In this document: positions 31,697-39,610 of the stretch, in pieces
Numbering within the stretch: the first letter of the stretch is position 1
How the letters are laid out: the number at the start of each line of letters is the position of its first letter
NCBI GenBank assembly: GCA_028278205.1
Contig: JANQES010000132.1
Span: forward strand, 1-64,000
Reading direction: 5' to 3'
Length of the DNA: 64,000 nucleotides
Origin: Rhodothermales bacterium
GTDB lineage: Bacteria > Bacteroidota > Rhodothermia > Rhodothermales > Bin80
Program-made: the position numbers and the translations under genes
The notes under the pieces: generated by a model
What the model was told of the DNA's origin: nothing
What the model saw: the letters and a program-made list of their open reading frames with translations, nothing else
The model's database searches: none

Positions 31697-33136
31697 CTAC
31701 CGAATCTTCTGATAGGCCGCCAGCGCACGGTCGCGGGCAACGGCGTGGTCGACCATCGGCGTCGGGTAGTCGCGGCCCAGCGAGAGGTTAGCAGTGTGGA
31801 GCGCGTCGGTGGGGGCAGTCCAGGGTTTGTGGAGGTAGGTGTTTGGGAGAGCGGCTAATTCGGGCAGCCAGCGGCGGATGTAGGCGCCGTCTGCGTCGTA
31901 GCGCTCGCCTTGCGAGACGGGGTTGAAGATGCGAAAAAACGGTTGCGCATCGGCGCCGCAGCCGGCGGACCACTGCCAGCCCATCGTGTTGTTGGCGAGG
32001 TCGGCATCGACGAGGGTGTCCCAGAACCAGCGGGCGCCGTCCTGCCACGGAATCATCAGGTCTTTCGTCAGGAACGACGCCGCGATCATGCGCACGCGGT
32101 TGTGCATCCAGCCGGTGCGCCAGAGTTGCCGCATCCCGGCATCGATGATAGGATAACCCGTCTGCCCTTTTTGCCAGCGTTCGAGGGCCTCGGCGTCGCG
32201 CGTCCAGGCGAAATCCTTGAATTGAGTCTTGAGCGGCGCGGTGGGTGTTTCGGGGTAATGATGGAGCAAATGATACGAAAACTCGCGCCAGGCGATCTGG
32301 CGCAACCAGGACTCGGCGGCTTGCGGCGTCACGCCGTTGTGCATCTCGTTTTTGACGGCTGTCCAGACCTGTCGCGGGCTTAGCTCGCCGTGGTGGAGGT
32401 AGGGCGAGAGGGTGGAGGTGCCGTCGTGGCCGGGCCGGTTGCGCGCGTCGTCGTAGTCGCTGAGCCGGGCGTCGAGGAAGTAGGCGAGGCGTTGGCGGGC
32501 GTGCTGTTCGCCGGGCGTCCAGGTGGCGCGGAGGCCTTCCGCCCAATCGATTTTCGGGAGTAATGCGAGGGTGCCGAGGGGGAGGGACGCGGGTTGGCGT
32601 GCCGGGGCCGTCGTGGCATCCAGGCCGGGGATGGGAAGGAGATCGGGGACGATGAGGGTGCTCCGGATTTTTTTCCAGAACGGCGTGAAGACGTGATACG
32701 GCCCGCCGCTCATCGTACGGACGGCATCCGGCTTGTGCAGCAGGCGCGCGGAGAATGTTGCCACCGTGATCCCTTCGGCACGCAGGGCTTCGGCGATCTT
32801 TTCGTCGCGTTTTCGCAAGGCCGGCTCGTAGCGCGTATTCCAGTAGACAGCCCCGGCTCCCGTTTCGTCGATCAGCGCGCGGAGGGTCTCCAGGCTGGGT
32901 CCCCGGCGCAGGATCAGCCGCGCGCGGCGTTGTTGCAGATCATCGCGGAGCGCTTTGAGCGCGTGATGCAGCCACCACCGGCTGGCGCCGCCAGGCGGCC
33001 AATCGCCTTCTTCCTGCGGCGCCCAGATAAAGACGGGCACGACGGCGGCGCTGCGCGTGGCGGCTTCATAAAGGGCGGGGTTGTCTGCCAGGCGCAAATC
33101 CTGCCGGAGCCATACGAGGGTGGTTGGGGCGCTCAT
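31697..33136 (-). CDS. phrB: Deoxyribodipyrimidine photolyase
   Basis: A 479-residue class I photolyase, full length. The N-terminal antenna domain begins TTLVWLRQDLRLADNPAL. The FAD domain shows GTSTLSPYLHHGELSPRQVW, GQTGYPIIDAGMRQLWRTGW, MHNRVRMIAASFLTKDL and WDTLVDADLANNTMGWQWSA. NPVSQGERYDADGAYIRRWL completes the family signature. It repairs cyclobutane pyrimidine dimers using blue light. It lies next to a CarH/LitR-like regulator on the same strand (stop of the regulator 90 bases upstream), so light-induced expression under that regulator is likely. Confidence 0.96.
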   Translation of the reverse strand: MSAPTTLVWLRQDLRLADNPALYEAATRSAAVVPVFIWAPQEEGDWPPGGASRWWLHHALKALRDDLQQRRARLILRRGPSLETLRALIDETGAGAVYWNTRYEPALRKRDEKIAEALRAEGITVATFSARLLHKPDAVRTMSGGPYHVFTPFWKKIRSTLIVPDLLPIPGLDATTAPARQPASLPLGTLALLPKIDWAEGLRATWTPGEQHARQRLAYFLDARLSDYDDARNRPGHDGTSTLSPYLHHGELSPRQVWTAVKNEMHNGVTPQAAESWLRQIAWREFSYHLLHHYPETPTAPLKTQFKDFAWTRDAEALERWQKGQTGYPIIDAGMRQLWRTGWMHNRVRMIAASFLTKDLMIPWQDGARWFWDTLVDADLANNTMGWQWSAGCGADAQPFFRIFNPVSQGERYDADGAYIRRWLPELAALPNTYLHKPWTAPTDALHTANLSLGRDYPTPMVDHAVARDRALAAYQKIR

Positions 33137-33225
33137 GTCTTGATTTTGGAATCGGTGAAAGTGAATTCAGATTTAGTATGAGTGCAGGTTTCTACATCAT
33201 CCAAACATCAAAGAAAAAGTCATTC

Positions 33226-34143
33226 TCACGCCGCCAGCGCGCGTGCCCACGTCATGAACGGCTCCATCTTGTTGAAGAGTTGAACCTCCGGAATCGACAG
33301 GCCTGCGCGATCCAGATCGTCGTTTACGTTTAGCGCGGTGCCGCCGATGGCCAGGTGGTAGGGGTGCGTCGCATCGTACATCCGGTCCAAAAAGCGAACC
33401 AGCGTGTGCGCTTCGGCCATCCCCGACGGCGGCATCATCGAGACGCACAACAGCGCTGCCTCGTGCTTGCTTTGCTGCGTGGCAAATTCCTCCGTCGGCA
33501 CGTCGAGGCCCAGGTAGATTACGCGCCAGCCCTCGGCTTCGAGCACCAGACGCGCCATCAGCGCGCCGAGTTCGTGGACCTCGCCCCGCGTGCATCCGAC
33601 CACGGCCACCGGCCTGACTTTGCCGTTCGGGTTCCGGGTAGGATCGTCTGTCGCGTGCAGCGTCACCAGCGCGTCGCGCATCGTCTGCGTCATCCGGTGT
33701 TCGTCGCCGATAGACACCGTGCCCTGGGCGTAGCCCGTGCCGATACGGCGCATGACCGGCCCGGCGAGGCAGTCTAAAATGCGACCCAGCCCGAAGCCTT
33801 CCGCATCGAGGTATTCGATGAGCCGGCCCGGCACGTCGTTGCGGCCCTGGGCTACAGACGTATAGGTGAAATCGACCAGATCCTCGAAGGTATCTTCGCG
33901 GTGGGCGCGTTCGAGACCGGCCCATACGCGCCCGGCGTCTTCGCCGAAGTGAGACAGCGGCAAATCGATGCCTTGTCCTTGCGCGAAAGCGGTCAGTGCC
34001 AGCACCGGAATGCGGCGATGCCCGCCGGGCGTCAGCCAGCACGCCAGTTCCCCGGCATTGCACCAGCGCTTGACCGAGGACTCGTGAACCCCCAGCATCG
34101 CAGACGCCTGGCGCGTCGAGACGGATACCTCCATAACGTTCAT
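33226..34143 (-). CDS. MerR-type regulator with B12-binding domain (CarH/LitR-like light sensor)
   Basis: A 305-residue regulator in three parts. The N-terminal MerR/excisionase-like helix-turn-helix reads STRQASAMLGVHESSVKRW and ends GGHRRIP. A four-helix cap domain contains Tyr138-x9-Glu148-His149, where CarH has Trp-x9-Glu-His. The cobalamin-binding domain has Glu188-x-His190-x-x-Gly193 (the CarH-like version of DxHxxG), with His190 the likely cobalt ligand. CarH/LitR proteins repress carotenoid and photolyase genes in the dark with adenosylcobalamin and release on light. The ATG at 34143 has AAGG upstream. Neighbours (photolyase, divergent ECF sigma, crtB remnant) match this role. Confidence 0.88.
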   Translation of the reverse strand: MNVMEVSVSTRQASAMLGVHESSVKRWCNAGELACWLTPGGHRRIPVLALTAFAQGQGIDLPLSHFGEDAGRVWAGLERAHREDTFEDLVDFTYTSVAQGRNDVPGRLIEYLDAEGFGLGRILDCLAGPVMRRIGTGYAQGTVSIGDEHRMTQTMRDALVTLHATDDPTRNPNGKVRPVAVVGCTRGEVHELGALMARLVLEAEGWRVIYLGLDVPTEEFATQQSKHEAALLCVSMMPPSGMAEAHTLVRFLDRMYDATHPYHLAIGGTALNVNDDLDRAGLSIPEVQLFNKMEPFMTWARALAA

Positions 34144-34199
34144 AGAGCGCCTTTTTAGACGAAACAAGAAAGTTTCAATCTGATCCTTGAAATAAATAC

Positions 34200-34224
34200 G
34201 ATCAAAATATTATATTATGATCGC
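34200..34224. promoter_or_regulatory. Palindrome CGATCA-N13-TGATCG, site 1
   Basis: The 25-base site has CGATCA at 34200-34205 and TGATCG at 34219-34224, with an A/T-only 13-base centre. It lies 57 bases upstream of the regulator ATG at 34143. An identical arrangement occurs at 34261-34285, 61 bases away centre to centre, close to six helical turns. A likely operator for the MerR/B12 regulator acting on both divergent promoters. Confidence 0.6.
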
Positions 34225-34260
34225 AATTTAAATCAGATTGCTTTCGTTCTCTAATGAATT

Positions 34261-34285
34261 CGATCAAAGCTTGTTCCTTTGATCG
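34261..34285. promoter_or_regulatory. Palindrome CGATCA-N13-TGATCG, site 2
   Basis: CGATCAAAG (34261-34269) and CTTTGATCG (34277-34285) form a perfect 9-bp inverted repeat with a 7-base centre and the same 25-base overall frame as site 1. It ends 23 bases upstream of the sigma-factor ATG. It is followed by TTTTT, so a transcriptional attenuator hairpin is an alternative reading. Confidence 0.6.
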
Positions 34286-34308
34286 TTTTTAAAAATAGCG
34301 AGGTCAGC

Positions 34309-34953
34309 ATGGCAACCGTCACCCGCATCATCCGGAAATCCAGCAAAAAAGAACAAGCCGCCCGGAGCCCCCGCGAGGTCCTTCTCCAGATGAGCGACGA
34401 GGATCTGATGTCGCAGTTTCAGGCCGGCACCGTCGAGGCTTTCAACATCCTCATCGACCGTTTCTCCGAGCGCCTGATGCACTTTCTCTACGGCTTCATC
34501 AAAGACACCAGGCTCTGCGAAGACCTCCTGCAAGAGACATTCGTGCGCGTCTACCGCAACCGCCACGCCTACCAGCGCATCGCCAGGTTTTCGACGTGGC
34601 TCTACACGATTGCGGGCAACCTGGCGCGCAGTGAATATCGCAAGCGCAAGCGCCGGAGGTTGTTTTCGATCAACGCGGTCAGCCGGGATCAGGAAGAGTA
34701 TGAGTTTTCGCTGCCGGACGAGACGTACCTGCCGGACCGCCATGCCGAGAGCACCTTTCAGAACAAGTACATCCAGGAGGCGCTCTCGCAAATTCGTCCG
34801 GAATTCCGGGAAGTGGTCGTTTTGCGAGACATCCAGCAGTTGAGCTACGACGAGATCGCGGAGATCACCGGCTTGCCGATGGGGACCGTCAAAAGCCGGA
34901 TCAACCGGGGGCGGATGAAGCTTCAGGGCCTGCTCAAGGACATCTATCCGTAA
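34309..34953 (+). CDS. ECF-type RNA polymerase sigma factor
   Basis: A 214-residue sigma-70 family protein. Region 2 spans about residues 35-105: EAFNILIDRFSERLMHFLYG, the LCEDLLQETFVRVYRNRHAY core-binding and -10 helix, and FSTWLYTIAGNLARSEYRKR. Region 4 covers the last 60 residues, with LSYDEIAEITGLPMGTVKSR as the -35 helix-turn-helix. The ATG at 34309 is preceded by GCGAGGTCAGC, a reasonable ribosome binding site; the frame's earlier TTG at 34279 lies inside the palindrome. It is divergent from the B12-binding regulator, an arrangement known for LitR-type light-response loci. The haem genes downstream may be among its targets. Confidence 0.93.
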   Translation: MATVTRIIRKSSKKEQAARSPREVLLQMSDEDLMSQFQAGTVEAFNILIDRFSERLMHFLYGFIKDTRLCEDLLQETFVRVYRNRHAYQRIARFSTWLYTIAGNLARSEYRKRKRRRLFSINAVSRDQEEYEFSLPDETYLPDRHAESTFQNKYIQEALSQIRPEFREVVVLRDIQQLSYDEIAEITGLPMGTVKSRINRGRMKLQGLLKDIYP

Positions 34954-35091
34954 TCCAAAATTTACCAAAACCGCATCTTTACAAAGCAGATCCCTTACCG
35001 TCGCGTCAGGGGGCGGAAAGCGTCAGTTCAGCAATAAAAAATCCGATTAAGTAAAACTTTGTGTAGATTTATTTAAGTTGCAGTATCTGGC

Positions 35092-35104
35092 TCGATTTTA
35101 TCGA
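35092..35104. promoter_or_regulatory. Small palindrome TCGAT-TTT-ATCGA upstream of hemA
   Basis: A 13-base palindrome lies about 15-70 bases before the possible hemA starts, in an A/T-rich leader (35035-35100) that presumably carries the promoter of the haem genes. No -35/-10 pair can be set with confidence. The gap 34954-35118 holds nothing else. Confidence 0.3.
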
Positions 35105-35118
35105 AACCCAATGCTTTC

Positions 35119-36435
35119 TTGGCGAACGATCTCCTGGACATGCGTAAGCCCCTACCAGATATGGTTTCTTCCCAGCGGGTAGTTTGCCTCGGGCTGAGTC
35201 ATCATACGGCGCCCGTGGCAATCCGAGAACAGCTTAGTTTCGCCCCTGGTGTCGTCGAAAAGACGTTGCGGCACGTTAAAGAGGCGGGGTGTTTTAAAGA
35301 ATTTGCCATTCTTTCGACCTGTAATCGTATCGAATTTTATGCCTGCCCGCTGACGCATCACCAGCCGGACGTTTTTTCTGAGATCCTGGATATTGTCGCC
35401 CAAACGCCGGGGGCCGACCTTGAGATGCTGGCTCCTTATTTTTACCGCTACGAAACAATGGCGGCGGCGCATCATCTGTGCCGGGTGGCGTCCGGGCTCG
35501 ACTCGATGGTGCTGGGCGAGCCGCAGATTCTGGGCCAGGTAGGCACCGCGCTTCGTCTGTCTGAGGCCAACGGGCTGGCTGGTTTGGTGTTGACCACGCT
35601 GTTTCAGACGGCGCTCAAGGCTGGCAAACGCGCCCGCGCCGAGACCGCTCTCAACCGCAACCCGGTCAGCGTCGCGTCGGTGGCGGTCGATCTGGCGCGG
35701 CGTCTTCGGGGCGACCTGCAGGAATGCCGCATCACGGTGATCGGGGCGGGGGAGATGGGCCGGCTGGTCCTTAAAATCTTGAAATCGCGCAAGGCCGGTC
35801 ATCTGACGGTGATGAATCGAAGCGAAGAGCGGGCGGTGGCGCTGGCCCAGCGGATCGGGTGCGACGCCGCGCCGCTGGATCGGCTCGATGATGCGCTGGC
35901 GGCTTCGGACGTCGTCATCAGCAGCACGAGCGCCGATCACGTTTTGATCGGAACTGAGGCGGCGGCGGCGATGCGCGAGCGGGCAGGGCGCCCCCTGCTG
36001 CTCATCGACCTCGCCGTGCCGCGCGACGTGGATCCTGCCGTGGCGAACCTGGAAGAGGTGCTTCTCTACGATATCGACCAACTCCGCGTCCAGGTAGAGG
36101 CCTCGCTCGACGAACGCAAGAAAGAGATCCCGCAGGTCGAAACGATCATTGCCGAAGAACTGGATCGGTTTGCTACCTGGCTGCGCGAAACCACGGTGCA
36201 GCCGGTCATCACCGGGCTGCGGCGCAAGGCCGAAGCCATCCGCCAGCAAGAACTGGAGCGCGCGTTGCGCACGATGGATTCGCTCGACGACGAGGCGATT
36301 GAACAACTCCAGTTTTTCTCGCACGCGCTGGTAAACAAACTCTTGCACGATCCGACCACGCGCTTGCGTCAGGGCGCAGCCAACGGCGAGGCCGAGCAAT
36401 ACACCATCCTGGTACGCTCGCTGTTCGCGTTATGA
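35119..36435 (+). CDS. hemA: Glutamyl-tRNA reductase
   Basis: A 438-residue enzyme of the C5 tetrapyrrole route that reduces glutamyl-tRNA to glutamate-1-semialdehyde. The catalytic cysteine is Cys68 in ILSTCNRIEFY. RVVCLGLSHHTAPVAIREQL opens the catalytic domain, GLDSMVLGEPQILGQV is the tRNA/substrate loop, and ITVIGAGEMGRLVLKILKSR is the NADPH site. A C-terminal dimerisation helix ends the protein. Start unclear: TTG 35119, ATG 35140 or ATG 35161 (MVSSQRVVCLGLSHHTAPV, nearest to family length); none has a clear ribosome binding site. First gene of the haem run; the product is passed to HemL at 44206. Confidence 0.95.
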   Translation: MANDLLDMRKPLPDMVSSQRVVCLGLSHHTAPVAIREQLSFAPGVVEKTLRHVKEAGCFKEFAILSTCNRIEFYACPLTHHQPDVFSEILDIVAQTPGADLEMLAPYFYRYETMAAAHHLCRVASGLDSMVLGEPQILGQVGTALRLSEANGLAGLVLTTLFQTALKAGKRARAETALNRNPVSVASVAVDLARRLRGDLQECRITVIGAGEMGRLVLKILKSRKAGHLTVMNRSEERAVALAQRIGCDAAPLDRLDDALAASDVVISSTSADHVLIGTEAAAAMRERAGRPLLLIDLAVPRDVDPAVANLEEVLLYDIDQLRVQVEASLDERKKEIPQVETIIAEELDRFATWLRETTVQPVITGLRRKAEAIRQQELERALRTMDSLDDEAIEQLQFFSHALVNKLLHDPTTRLRQGAANGEAEQYTILVRSLFAL

Positions 36436-36520
36436 ATTTTGACGGTTGCGGCCGGTATGGCGGCATCGGCGTATCCTGAAGGTCGAGGCTTTCCAGCGGA
36501 TTTCCCTGTCAAAATTCATA
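36431..36520. repeat. TGAATTTTGAC inverted repeat, copy 3
   Basis: TATGAATTTTGAC (36431-36443) pairs with GTCAAAATTCATA (36508-36520). The left arm begins inside the hemA stop codon (TTATGA), so the repeat again touches the end of a gene. Confidence 0.85.
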
Positions 36521-36544
36521 AAATTGGGCTTCGCCCATATCCCT

Positions 36545-36629
36545 TATGAATTTTGACACGCTGATGCCGATACAGGCGAGACGTGTCAGCCTGGTTCAAA
36601 CCTTACCGAATGCGATGGTCAAAATTCAT
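36545..36629. repeat. TGAATTTTGAC inverted repeat, copy 4 (overlaps hemC start)
   Basis: TATGAATTTTGAC (36545-36557) pairs with GTCAAAATTCAT (36618-36629). The right arm lies directly after the hemC ATG at 36615 and encodes its residues Val2-Lys-Ile-His5. The spacer shares CCTTACCGAA with the copy at 1539. Confidence 0.85.
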
Positions 36630-37526
36630 GCTGGCACGCGGGGGTCGCGTCTTGCGTTGTGGCAGACGGAGCATGTGCTTCAAGCGCTGGAGAGCGCGTG
36701 GCCGGGCCTGACGCGCGAGGTGCAACGGTTTGAAACGCGGGGGGATAAAACGCTCGACGTGCCGCTGCCGGAGATTGGCGGCAAGGGACTTTTCACCGCC
36801 GAACTCGAACACGCCCTCCGCCAGGAGCGCATCGACATCGCGGTGCATTCGCTTAAAGACCTGCCCACGGATGCCGCCGAAGGGCTGACATTGGGCGCCA
36901 TCCTGGGCCGCGTCACGGCGCAGGACGCGCTGGTAGCCCGTGAACAGTGGACGCTGGAGACGCTCCCGGCGGGCGCCAGGGTAGGCACCAGCAGCCGGCG
37001 CCGGCAAGCACAACTGCTGCATCACCGCCCCGATCTCAACATCGTGTCGATACGCGGCAACGTCGATACCCGTGTCCGAAAAGTGCAGCGCGGCGACTAC
37101 GATGCTGCCGTAATGGCCGCCGCCGGTCTCGACCGCCTCGGCCTGACGGATTCGATCACGGCTCGCCTGCCCTTCGCGGTGATGCTGCCGGCGCCGGGGC
37201 AGGGCGCCCTGGCCGTGCAATGCCGCGCGGGCGATACCCGGACGCTGTTGCTGCTGGCTGCCCTCGATGACGAAGCAGACCGGGCAGCCACGACGGCGGA
37301 ACGGGCGTTTCTTCATGCTCTCGGCGGCGGCTGCGCCACGCCCGTGGCCGCCTATGCGCGGCGCGATGGCGACGGCTTCATCGAGATGGACGCTTTGATT
37401 GCTTCGCTCGACGGCCAGACGATGATTCGCGTGCAGGGCCGGGGCGAAGAGGCGCACGCGCTGGGTGAAGCGCTGGCGCAGCAGGCGTTGCAGCAAGGCG
37501 CCGGGGAGGTATTAGCGTATGGATAA
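36615..37526 (+). CDS. hemC: Porphobilinogen deaminase (hydroxymethylbilane synthase)
   Basis: A 303-residue enzyme that joins four porphobilinogens into hydroxymethylbilane. The start at 36615 gives MVKIHAGTRGSRLALWQTEH, the normal N terminus; an earlier ATG at 36546 is inside a repeat. Catalytic Asp82 lies in VHSLKDLPT, arginines for acetate/propionate binding in GTSSRRRQAQLL and SIRGNVDTRVRK, and the dipyrromethane cofactor cysteine is Cys240 in ALGGGCATPVAAYA. The first strand (VKIH) is encoded by a repeat arm. Its end overlaps hemD by eight bases. Confidence 0.96.
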   Translation: MVKIHAGTRGSRLALWQTEHVLQALESAWPGLTREVQRFETRGDKTLDVPLPEIGGKGLFTAELEHALRQERIDIAVHSLKDLPTDAAEGLTLGAILGRVTAQDALVAREQWTLETLPAGARVGTSSRRRQAQLLHHRPDLNIVSIRGNVDTRVRKVQRGDYDAAVMAAAGLDRLGLTDSITARLPFAVMLPAPGQGALAVQCRAGDTRTLLLLAALDDEADRAATTAERAFLHALGGGCATPVAAYARRDGDGFIEMDALIASLDGQTMIRVQGRGEEAHALGEALAQQALQQGAGEVLAYG

Positions 37527-38274
37527 ACCCCTTCTGAAAAAACGCATCGTCGTGACGCGGCCTCAGGCGCAGGCTGCCGGGTTCTGCCAAAAACTGGCCG
37601 ATGCCGGCGCCATCCCGATCCTCTTCCCGACCATCCGCATCACCGCGATGCCCGATACGAGGCGGCTCGACGATGCGCTCAGGCGGCTGAACGACTATGC
37701 CTGGATCGTCTTTACGAGCGTAAACGGGGTGGCTTATTGCTGGGATCGGCTGGCTTCCGTGGCTCAGGTCGGGTTGCCGGCGTCGCTGCGGGTGGCGGCC
37801 ATCGGCCCGGCGACGGCGCAGGCGCTTCGAGATCGCGGCGTCGTTCCTGATTTTGTGCCTGCCGAGTTCATCGCCGAACGCATCGCGGAGGGGATGGGCG
37901 ATGTGGCGGGGCAGGCCGTCCTGCTGCCGCGTGCCGAGGAAGCGCGCAAGACCCTGGCTGCGATGCTCGCCCGTCGAGGCGCGCGGGTCGATGAAATACC
38001 AACCTACCGCACCGCGCGGGAAGCGCCGCCGCCCGATGCCTTCGCCGCGCTCCACGCCGGGGTCGATGCGCTGACGTTCACGAGTTCGTCTACCGTGCGT
38101 CATTTTGCAGCGCTGGTAAAAGACCGGGCGCCGCATGGCGTGCGGGACGCGCTGGTCGCGTGCATCGGCCCCATCACCGCCGAGACCGCGCGCAGCCTCG
38201 GCTACGAGGTCGCCGCCGTAGCCGACGAATACACCACGGACGGTCTTCTGCGGGCGTTGGAAAAACTCTTCTGA
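37519..38274 (+). CDS. hemD: Uroporphyrinogen-III synthase
   Basis: A 251-residue two-domain enzyme that cyclises hydroxymethylbilane with inversion of ring D. Sequence is divergent, as is normal for HemD. Landmarks are KRIVVTRPQAQAAGFCQKL, WIVFTSVNGVAYCWDRL, VAAIGPATAQALRDRG, VLLPRAEEARKTLAAML, ALTFTSSSTVRHFAAL and ACIGPITAETARSLGYEV. The ATG overlaps the 3' end of hemC by eight bases, so translation is coupled. Its TGA stop forms the first bases of a compact TTTTGGA hairpin. Confidence 0.93.
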   Translation: MDKPLLKKRIVVTRPQAQAAGFCQKLADAGAIPILFPTIRITAMPDTRRLDDALRRLNDYAWIVFTSVNGVAYCWDRLASVAQVGLPASLRVAAIGPATAQALRDRGVVPDFVPAEFIAERIAEGMGDVAGQAVLLPRAEEARKTLAAMLARRGARVDEIPTYRTAREAPPPDAFAALHAGVDALTFTSSSTVRHFAALVKDRAPHGVRDALVACIGPITAETARSLGYEVAAVADEYTTDGLLRALEKLF

Positions 38275-38304
38275 TTTTGGATTTCAGATCCAAAATCCAA
38301 AATC
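38273..38304. terminator. Compact TTTTGGA hairpin after hemD
   Basis: GATTTTGGAT (38273-38282) pairs perfectly with ATCCAAAATC (38288-38297) over a 5-base loop TTCAG. An extra CAAAATC unit follows. It is the smallest member of the TTTTGGA family here and starts within the hemD stop codon. No T-run follows, so it may stabilise mRNA 3' ends rather than terminate. Confidence 0.55.
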
Positions 38305-38369
38305 GAAACCCTGCGCACTGCTCGACTTTTAAGGAAGCCTGCACCATTCACCAAAAGCCACCCTGCCCG

Positions 38370-39437
38370 ATGAATCCTGTCGCTGAACCAGACATCGCTG
38401 CTTCGTCCGGAGTGCCCGCTGAGGCGCCGGTTCCGGGTGTGGTGAGGCCGCGCCGGCTTCGGCACACGGAGGCGTTGCGCCGGATGGTTCGCGAGACGCG
38501 CCTCGCGGCGGATGATTTTATTTATCCGCTTTTTGTGACGCCCGGTCGCCAGGTGCGCGCGCCGATTCTGTCGATGCCGGGCATTGCGCGGCTTTCGGTC
38601 GATGAAGCGGTGCGCGAGGCCGAGACGGCGGCTGCGCTGGGCATTCCGGCGGTGCTGCTCTTCGGCATCCCGGCTGTGAAAGACCCCATCGGCCTCGAAA
38701 ATTTTGCGACCGACGGCATCGTGCAGCAGGCCGCGCGGGCGCTCAAAGCCGCCCTGCCCGAACTGATGGTCATCACCGACGTTTGTCTGTGCGAATACAC
38801 CGACCACGGCCATTGCGGCGTGCTCCACGACCGGCCCGGCGAGGCCCAGGGCGGATTGCCCGACGGCTATGTGTTGAACGACGAGACGCTGTCCATCCTG
38901 GCGAAAGTAGCCTGTTCGCACGCCGAAGCCGGCGCCGATGTCGTGGCGCCGAGTGGGATGATCGACGGCATGGTGGCCGCCATCCGCCACGCGCTCGACG
39001 CCGGTGGCCATACGCACGTGCCCATTATGGCCTACAGCGTCAAATATGCATCGAGCTTCTACGGCCCGTTCCGCGACGCTGCCGACGGCGCGCCTCGCTT
39101 CGGCGATCGCAAGACCCACCAGATGGATCCCGCCAATGCCCGCGAAGCGCTCCGCGAGGCCGCGCTCGACGTAGAGGAAGGCGCCGATTTCCTGATGGTT
39201 AAACCCGCGCTCGCCTACCTCGACATCATCCGCTGCATCCGCGATGCGTTCCCGCAGCTTCCACTAGCAGCCTATAACGTCAGCGGCGAGTATGCCATGA
39301 TCAAAGCCGCCGCCGCGCAGGGCTGGCTCGACGAACGGCGCGTGACGTTGGAGACGCTCCTGAGCATCAAACGCGCCGGGGCGGATCTCCTGATTACCTA
39401 TCATGCCCTGGAAGCCGCGAGGTGGTTGAAGGGGTAG
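38370..39437 (+). CDS. hemB: Delta-aminolevulinic acid dehydratase (porphobilinogen synthase)
   Basis: A 355-residue enzyme that condenses two aminolevulinates. Catalytic lysines are Lys225 in MAYSVKYASSFYGPFRDAA and Lys278 in FLMVKPALAYLDII. The zinc-type cysteine triad is Cys139, Cys141 and Cys149 in TDVCLCEYTDHGHCG, so this is a zinc enzyme rather than a magnesium-only one. A frame is open upstream to 38160, but that part is repeat and antisense-like sequence; MNPVAEPDIAASSG at 38370 is the plausible start. A 25-30 residue N-terminal extension precedes the conserved RRLRHTEALRRM. Confidence 0.96.
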   Translation: MNPVAEPDIAASSGVPAEAPVPGVVRPRRLRHTEALRRMVRETRLAADDFIYPLFVTPGRQVRAPILSMPGIARLSVDEAVREAETAAALGIPAVLLFGIPAVKDPIGLENFATDGIVQQAARALKAALPELMVITDVCLCEYTDHGHCGVLHDRPGEAQGGLPDGYVLNDETLSILAKVACSHAEAGADVVAPSGMIDGMVAAIRHALDAGGHTHVPIMAYSVKYASSFYGPFRDAADGAPRFGDRKTHQMDPANAREALREAALDVEEGADFLMVKPALAYLDIIRCIRDAFPQLPLAAYNVSGEYAMIKAAAAQGWLDERRVTLETLLSIKRAGADLLITYHALEAARWLKG

Positions 39438-39486
39438 GCAGTATGGAGTATTTCGAGAGGTTTCACTTCGTTGAGCCCGTGGCGTT

Positions 39487-39555
39487 GGTCATGAGTCATG
39501 GGTCACGAGTCATGAGTGTCTTTTCCCATGACCCATGACTCATGACTCATGACCC
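39487..39555. repeat. GGTCATGA tandem-word inverted array, copy 3
   Basis: GGTCATGAGTCATGGGTCAC words (39487-39516) pair with CCCATGACCCATGACTCATG words (39525-39555). The edge CAATACGAAGTGACG is a leftover of the CGTACTTCGTATTG family. It separates hemB from the chdC-like gene. Confidence 0.8.
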
Positions 39556-39610
39556 AATACGAAGTGACGACCTCGGAAGTATCAATGATAGCTTAAAACA
39601 AAGACCAACC

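Noticed and set aside
34261..34290. CGATCAAAG hairpin plus T-run read as a plain terminator
   Set aside because: No plus-strand gene lies upstream to terminate, and the identical spacing in a second copy at 34200 favours an operator; attenuation is kept as an alternative.
36546..36614. Longer hemC start at ATG 36546
   Set aside because: These 23 codons are the repeat's left arm and spacer; the normal family N terminus begins at 36615.
38160..38369. N-terminal extension of hemB back to 38160
   Set aside because: Overlaps hemD and a TTTTGGA hairpin in another frame; not seen in the enzyme family.
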